Notes under the pieces: model-generated
Database searches by the model: none
What the model saw: the letters and a program-made list of their open reading frames with translations, nothing else
Told to the model about the DNA's origin: nothing
From: Amoebophrya sp. AT5.2
Taxonomy: Eukaryota > Sar > Dinophyceae > Syndiniales > Amoebophryaceae
Reading direction: 5' to 3'
Length of the DNA stretch: 10,153 nucleotides
Assembly (NCBI GenBank): GCA_005223375.1
Contig: RXOD01006501.1
Span: forward strand, 1 to 10,153
Shown here: piece after piece, positions 6,901 through 10,153 of the stretch
How the letters are laid out: each line of letters begins with the position of its first letter
Numbering within the stretch: the stretch's first letter is position 1
Program-made: the position numbers and the translations under genes

Positions 6901-9900
6901 CGTGGGCCGGGTCAGCGCTAGCGCAAGCTGTCAAGGACGCGAAGACCAAGAAGCGAAAGTGCGCCACCACTACAGTATCAGGCACCTGCTACAAAGATGG
7001 ATTGCAGGCTGCGCTAGGCGCCGCATTGCGTCAGTGTCCAGGTTGGGAAGCAGAAGAAATAGTAACCGGATTGAAGAGTGAAAGACTTATCACCATTACG
7101 ACATCTTCCCTTCTCAACGCGGTGAGGGCGTCCATCAGCCCAGCCATTGTCGTGGTGAGATACGATACCGCCCATCAGGACGAAGGAAAAAAGGTGGCTA
7201 CCATGCTAGCGAAGCACTGGGATATCGATAGCAAAGCCATCTGCCATCAGGCCGACTACTTATGGGGATGGCACGAGAGAACGGCGCAAAATCCTAAAGG
7301 TATCCCGCCGGACAAGGGGATGGAGGCCCGGTTCACCGTTACCGGCGCTAACGTTGTCAGTATTCCCACCGAAGTCGAACCGCTGCTGCAAGGCACCTCC
7401 TTCCGAGTGGTGACGCCCGGTAACGCGAAGACGTCATCCGCCGCCGGACAGACCAAAATAGCTCTGATAGTGCCGAAGGAGGTCGCTGAGATCAAGCAAA
7501 AGCGGAAGGAAACGCGGGCGGAGCTAGGGAAGCAGGCGCTGAAAGCAGCATGGGAGGTCCAACGAGCAGCACAAGTGAAAAGAAAAAACGACGGCCACGA
7601 AAGCGGTGCTGCGAAAAGGAACAAGAAAGAAGTGGAGATGCTGCATGAAGAGCAGATGGGCGAACTACTCCGGGGGAAAGGAAAAGAGGTAGTAATAGAA
7701 GAGGACGCGAAAAGTGTTCGAAGCACCAAGGCCGCCGCGAAAAAACCAAAAGCGGCCGCTACTTCGAAAACGAAAGGTGCCGAGCCCACCGCGCCGAGCA
7801 CCACTAGCGCGCGTCCCGAGGCCTCCACCGATGTTGTCGGATGTCCAGTACTCGGGGCCTCCGCCACCGCTTCTAACGCGGCAGCACCAAGTACAAAACG
7901 GGCTCAGCCGTACGACCGCCCGACAAAGGCAGGAGAAACCCAGCCCACCGCACGCCGTACCGACGCGCCGAAGGTGCAACCTGTCGCACTACGTCAGCAA
8001 GAAGGAGGTGGCGGCGTAGGACTCGAAGAAATGTACCCCGCCAGTGGAGGAGCGGTTGCGGGTGACGCAAGCGCCACGGAGACAGACCCCAACAGCAGCG
8101 AGGTGAGCACCTGGTGTACAACAACGACGACGGCGGACCAGCCCAGCCGACGAGAGACGCTGTCAAGAATGATGGCCACCGTCACGACGAAAGGACGCAC
8201 TCTTGATATTCGCAGAACGGCAAAAAACGGGAAGAACATCCCTCACCTGGTGCTGACGCTCGTCGCCGACCCTGCCGACTTCTCGCTTTTCATTAATCCC
8301 GGCAACAACGACCTCGTGAAAATATTCAGGTGCGACGACCAACTGAAAACAGTTGCCATTGATTGCTTCTTCACCGGGCCGCGCAAGCAGTGGATCGCTA
8401 AAGTCACCCGCGTAGCCGCCGGCTCGCCAGAATTGCAAACGGCGGCAGCAGTATCTGCCGCACTTAGTAACGGCGCGGATCGATATGGCTGGAGGCGTCG
8501 CGCAGACCTTAACGTAGCAGCGCCGAGTTCGTCCCGCCGAAGACTATGGACTGTGGACGATGGCGACGTCACCTGCTGCACAAAAAGTGACCAGAACAAA
8601 GCGGATGCGAAGCAGCCGGATCCCGATGATGCCGAAATCCTCCAGGCGGCTGACGACGGGCTTGCTGACCTGGGCCTCGGCGAAATTGACCAGTACTTCC
8701 AGTATGACCGCGCCACGTTCTGCGTGAATTTCAATATGAACGGGTTCAACGCAAACAAGGCCAAGCTGTACAGTCTGTGCAGCTCCCTGCAGGAGAAAGC
8801 GGTGGAAGCCAAAGCCCGGACATGGTCTGCGCTACTTCTGGTGTCGGAAACAAAGTGGGTGCATCTTCTCAAATCGGAAGAGACGTGGGACGCACCCGAC
8901 GAAGATGTTACCCTCACAACCCTCGCCGCGACGGACAACCGCCACCACGCTGGGTCTGCACTCGGAGGAGGCGCCATCTTCGATATGAGACCCAGAAGCG
9001 GGCTCCGCAAGTGCCCCCTACCTAAAGCAGCCCGCGCCTGGACGATCGCAACAGCGGCGCCCGACCAAGAATCGATGATCCTTCAGCCTGCGGAAAAAAC
9101 CAGGTTTTTCGCATGGGTCACGGCTGCTGTCGATGGAGAGCTGCGAAGATTGGTCGTCCAAATCTATTTGCCACAGAGAGCGTTGGCGGAAGAAGACGAG
9201 CCAGCAGTCAGAGAACAGGTCCCCGAGGTGGTGCAATGGATTCGGAAGGAGAAAACAAAGGCCAAATCGGTGATAGTAGCGGGGGACATAAACTACGCCT
9301 ACAACGCAGACTCCACGGCATCACTCATCGCTTCAATTCAAAGCAGCAGCAGGCACAACTCAACAACGCGGCGTGTACACGTCGAGCTGCTCCGCCCGCT
9401 GCTCGAAGGGCTCGAAACGTTCCCGCTCAACGAGGTGCCTACCTACCAAGGACGATCCACCCCAGACTTTATGGCGTCTGGCGGTCTGTGCGAACGAAGT
9501 GCAGTCGATATTTTACTTGCCTGCTGGACGAAGGACGTTGCGGAACCAAAGGTGGAGCCAGTGGGGAGTGCGGCTTGGTGCGGGCTCTTTCAGGACCACG
9601 CCGCCATAATCGCAAGAATCCCGGTCGCCGAAGAAGAAAGAGCAGAGGAGGAAGAAAAGGACTGGAAAACTGGTGACTGGTGGAAGAAGCTCTGGCACCC
9701 GGAAGCGAAGACCCTCAAGCAGCTTAGGGAAGAACCGCAGTGGGAGCTGGTTCGCGCTGCAGTGCTGCCATGCGAGAAGCCCGAGGTGGTGTACGGAAGA
9801 TTCACCGAAGTCGCGCTACTGCCCAGAAACTATTTGCCAGGCGACGACATAGCAGTAGCAACAGAGCGATGGAAGTATTCAAACGCCGAAAACCCAATCA

Positions 9901-10153
9901 AAACACGGCGCCAGGAGCCCCTCACCGGAGAACAGGCTGGCGAAGTGATGACACGTGCGGAGAAGAAGCTTAAAGCAGCAAAAAAAAGCAATGAGTATGA
10001 CGAGATTCTGGCCGAAACAATTCTCGAGCTAGGGGTTGCGGACAAGCGCAGTCTCTGCAGCCGAGTCGGCACATCAGGGCGAGCGCCCGGGCCTCAGCCT
10101 TCTTCTTCGATGGCAGCCGCAAAAAGCAGCTACTACGGGCTGACAAGGGGGGA
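3855..10153 (+). CDS. ORF2 polyprotein, 5' part: giant N-terminal extension plus APE endonuclease (no stop in window)
   Basis: The frame opens after TGA 3801-3803. The first ATG, 3855, has A at -3 and G at +4 and lies inside the end of ORF1. No stop occurs in 2099 codons up to the window end. Regions by residue: 1-430 Ala/Ser/Thr-rich, probably disordered; 431-513 acidic with two Y-S-S-(D/E)-E-E motifs; 535-561 His/Glu repeat; 573-1209 globular-looking with Trp/Cys and alternating hydrophobics, family not recognised; 1030-1035 K-T-K-K-R-K, a possible nuclear signal; 1213-1282 basic, coiled-coil-like; 1291-1436 Ala/Thr/Pro linker; 1439-1532 small unknown domain; 1621-1922 EEP/APE endonuclease; 1923-2099 Glu/Lys-rich tail typical of the stretch before a reverse transcriptase. 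Known LINE ORF2 proteins start with the endonuclease, so an extension of about 1620 residues is exceptional. Reverse transcriptase is expected downstream. Translation could be by leaky scanning, reinitiation or +1 frameshifting from ORF1. Confidence 0.88.
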   Translation, partial: MAGGTGAWNFSPNAQEEVERTRAAKHSFWNRRRHAAFAARAADSPDCAVTSNATDGPILDCKAASAKVDTSQHSDSDSDCVMLPPPTAAPVATAAAGGLKRASAAATDESSKLSAPAIAKVTATAKRSVAEGSSAATATAEVRASSPLPNADVDAAEKATVGATAGAGAATTSTARQEGVHKAESPRRIRQRGVEGCEAIAVCRGLQITRSKATSLACAIEEELGFPKGDVRRFSPPPSSADLRLGFRLGVEAKAFETEYNHGTMQMPPAPPLLFQIAVYEKQSTRKRPETRDNAEKDGGPALKRRRNNGESSSSSLPSPTHLRAASGSGEPPARSGSQGCGSCAAGVVRAATTSSSSSSSSQPAAPAQENNEGSSAAEISSSQHRSPLQNVSRGPSADDKCEEGSPPSAQRSPLFTPSQGREAEQSAIGGVVDFDYSSEEGELIPQRKNAGSGEPISKEAVVSARRTETAGRQRAVPAVPITTSALLAGYSSDEELLRGKESSDEDEDEQDERSCSGMDLVSELDFLLRPQLAEHDDQLPLEEHEKHGEHVGEHEEHEEHNNEPQPAVARKIHPKSTASIEVWCLPNGKEDKALTKMSLQVNEAASSFTAKRLIEKKKCLGEVWSVAVFAITWTPTEEEKLPGSTKTTVSERTKKLVEKAQVAGLHQLLKMPLAKVTSAYVCGSSLWGRRPIFWGEDSLRRIKEARITRPAGASAADIQLRIFLGRDAAADEAAANIRAAVEKVFGTARAQVIFRSAKERTKWRSMFPANTALRKLPAQLSAQKDPSKFTEYLSSSEPVVGLAAPASATLTYLRWVQGQQLFDSRHTRKDLVVVKAGRKPDSEPKARSLAAELGLIYLDTAEVQIRGISHFAPESFQLPDGTQFALAMKQEEVEAIQRRAAAHSEKCSEQCRMGIFGRRAAACHQKDQSAKATDGTQQALPPKSEREQRKIRHMSAPVTIKIFGDPGVPEVLLAALQQGTKNKAVIPEEEAAPAEIHPKGVVLPDIAARCRDWTTWAGSALAQAVKDAKTKKRKCATTTVSGTCYKDGLQAALGAALRQCPGWEAEEIVTGLKSERLITITTSSLLNAVRASISPAIVVVRYDTAHQDEGKKVATMLAKHWDIDSKAICHQADYLWGWHERTAQNPKGIPPDKGMEARFTVTGANVVSIPTEVEPLLQGTSFRVVTPGNAKTSSAAGQTKIALIVPKEVAEIKQKRKETRAELGKQALKAAWEVQRAAQVKRKNDGHESGAAKRNKKEVEMLHEEQMGELLRGKGKEVVIEEDAKSVRSTKAAAKKPKAAATSKTKGAEPTAPSTTSARPEASTDVVGCPVLGASATASNAAAPSTKRAQPYDRPTKAGETQPTARRTDAPKVQPVALRQQEGGGGVGLEEMYPASGGAVAGDASATETDPNSSEVSTWCTTTTTADQPSRRETLSRMMATVTTKGRTLDIRRTAKNGKNIPHLVLTLVADPADFSLFINPGNNDLVKIFRCDDQLKTVAIDCFFTGPRKQWIAKVTRVAAGSPELQTAAAVSAALSNGADRYGWRRRADLNVAAPSSSRRRLWTVDDGDVTCCTKSDQNKADAKQPDPDDAEILQAADDGLADLGLGEIDQYFQYDRATFCVNFNMNGFNANKAKLYSLCSSLQEKAVEAKARTWSALLLVSETKWVHLLKSEETWDAPDEDVTLTTLAATDNRHHAGSALGGGAIFDMRPRSGLRKCPLPKAARAWTIATAAPDQESMILQPAEKTRFFAWVTAAVDGELRRLVVQIYLPQRALAEEDEPAVREQVPEVVQWIRKEKTKAKSVIVAGDINYAYNADSTASLIASIQSSSRHNSTTRRVHVELLRPLLEGLETFPLNEVPTYQGRSTPDFMASGGLCERSAVDILLACWTKDVAEPKVEPVGSAAWCGLFQDHAAIIARIPVAEEERAEEEEKDWKTGDWWKKLWHPEAKTLKQLREEPQWELVRAAVLPCEKPEVVYGRFTEVALLPRNYLPGDDIAVATERWKYSNAENPIKTRRQEPLTGEQAGEVMTRAEKKLKAAKKSNEYDEILAETILELGVADKRSLCSRVGTSGRAPGPQPSSSMAAAKSSYYGLTRG
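4072..4141 (+). repeat. Direct repeat copy B (in ORF2 N-terminus)
   Basis: This is the second copy of the 70-nt segment at 3651. In ORF2 frame it encodes D-S-D-S-D-C-V-M-L-P-P-P followed by A-A-P-V-A-T-A-A-A, almost the same peptide as copy A. About half of the nucleotide differences are silent in the respective frames, so the peptide rather than just the DNA seems to have been kept. Confidence 0.85.
5140..5173. repeat. Perfect 14-bp inverted repeat (hairpin) inside ORF2
   Basis: Arms 5140-5153 (TCGGAGGAGTAGTC) and 5160-5173 are exact reverse complements, separated by the six-base loop GACTTT. In RNA this is a stable stem-loop in the coding sequence, encoding I-G-G-V-V-D-F-D-Y-S-S-E. No U-tract follows, so it is not a bacterial-type terminator. 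Confidence 0.85.
5457..5537 (+). repeat. Coding His/Glu repeat in ORF2
   Basis: Imperfect units around GAGCAC (Glu-His) recur at 6-12 nt intervals, giving E-E-H-E-K-H-G-E-H and E-H-E-E-H-E-E-H stretches at ORF2 residues 535-561. It looks like slippage-type expansion in a disordered linker; metal binding by the His residues is possible but not supported further. Confidence 0.7.
8715..9620 (+). other. APE-type (EEP-fold) endonuclease domain of ORF2
   Basis: This metal-dependent nuclease would nick target DNA to prime reverse transcription. All expected motifs appear in order: F-N-M-N-G-F (Asn1627, matching the W/L-N-x-N-G motif), L-L-V-S-E-T-K-W (Glu1665), V-Q-I-Y-L-P (Tyr1771), V-A-G-D-I-N-Y (Asp1811, Asn1813), P-T-Y-Q-G-R-S (Thr1863), S-A-V-D-I-L-L (Asp1885) and Q-D-H-A-A-I (Asp1914, His1915). 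The last is usually S-D-H; here Ser is replaced by Gln. At about 300 residues it is somewhat longer than the usual 220-240, with extra sequence between the Glu and Tyr motifs and after Asp/Asn. The catalytic set appears complete. Motif assignment is by eye but the order and number of matches make it firm. Confidence 0.88.

Larger units (their letters stand above)
604..10153 (+). mobile_element. Non-LTR (LINE-like) retrotransposon, 3' part outside window
   Basis: Seen: a small ORF, a 990-aa ORF1 and an open-ended ORF2 lie head to tail on one strand with 19 nt or less between them or overlapping, and ORF2 holds an APE-type endonuclease. Known: APE-type endonucleases next to long ORFs are the hallmark of LINEs, in which the endonuclease precedes reverse transcriptase in ORF2. 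Inferred: this is one element, intact as far as it is visible, since about 9.2 kb carry no disabling stop in the two large ORFs. The left border is approximate; it is set where base composition switches from pyrimidine-leaning to A/G-rich. The 3' end, reverse transcriptase, 3' UTR and target-site duplication are not in the window, so the class assignment rests on the endonuclease and the layout. Dualen/RandI-type LINEs are the closest comparison I can recall. Confidence 0.82.

Noticed and set aside
9093..9110. A-run followed by T-run, resembling a terminator hairpin
   Set aside because: The arms leave a loop of only one base and pair imperfectly, and the site is inside ORF2 coding the sequence before the Tyr motif.
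9113..9676. 187-codon plus-strand frame over the endonuclease region
   Set aside because: This is the wrong frame; the endonuclease motifs are all in the ORF2 frame at this place. The Arg/Gly-rich product is typical of a shifted reading of purine-rich coding DNA.
1..10153. CRISPR arrays, tRNA or rRNA genes
   Set aside because: No regularly spaced identical repeats, cloverleaf-like sequence or conserved rRNA motif was seen on either strand.

Overview
The window looks like eukaryotic DNA carrying one large non-LTR retrotransposon (LINE-like), cut off at its 3' end by the window edge. The evidence is two very long overlapping plus-strand ORFs with strong Kozak-type ATGs, no bacterial operon signals, and an apurinic-endonuclease-like (EEP/APE) domain with its catalytic residues in the second ORF. 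The host cannot be named. GC-rich, CpG-rich, Ala/Arg/Glu-rich coding sequence fits a GC-rich alga or other protist, but that is a guess.

Layout. Bases 1 to about 600 are less GC-rich and pyrimidine-leaning, with no convincing gene. They hold a short imperfect tandem repeat near the left end and a lone TATA-like string near 402. A short AT-rich stretch (about 601-650) leads into the purine-rich element. A small ORF (730-960, 76 aa) precedes ORF1. ORF1 (980-3952, 990 aa) has an Ala-rich acidic N-terminus, a long basic middle, a putative papain-like (C39/OTU-like) cysteine peptidase (Cys596, His700) and a low-complexity C-terminus. ORF2 starts at ATG 3855, overlaps ORF1 by 98 nt in the +1 frame, and stays open to the last base (2099 codons visible). 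I translated this frame codon by codon and met no stop from 3804 to 10153.

ORF2 is odd because its endonuclease begins only near residue 1621. LINE endonucleases normally sit at the very N-terminus. The preceding ~1620 residues comprise an Ala/Ser-rich and acidic low-complexity part, a His/Glu repeat, a long globular-looking region of unknown function, a basic coiled-coil-like part, an Ala/Thr/Pro linker and a small unknown domain. Reverse transcriptase is not in the window and should lie just downstream.

Likely teamwork: ORF1 would supply a nucleic-acid-binding protein with a protease. ORF2 would supply the endonuclease that nicks the target and, beyond the window, the reverse transcriptase. 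A cysteine protease together with an APE endonuclease recalls the Dualen/RandI group of Chlamydomonas (from memory), but here the protease is in ORF1 and the N-terminal extension of ORF2 is unexplained. A 70-nt segment occurs once in ORF1 and once in ORF2, encoding the same peptide in two different frames, and suggests that the ORF junction was built by a local duplication.
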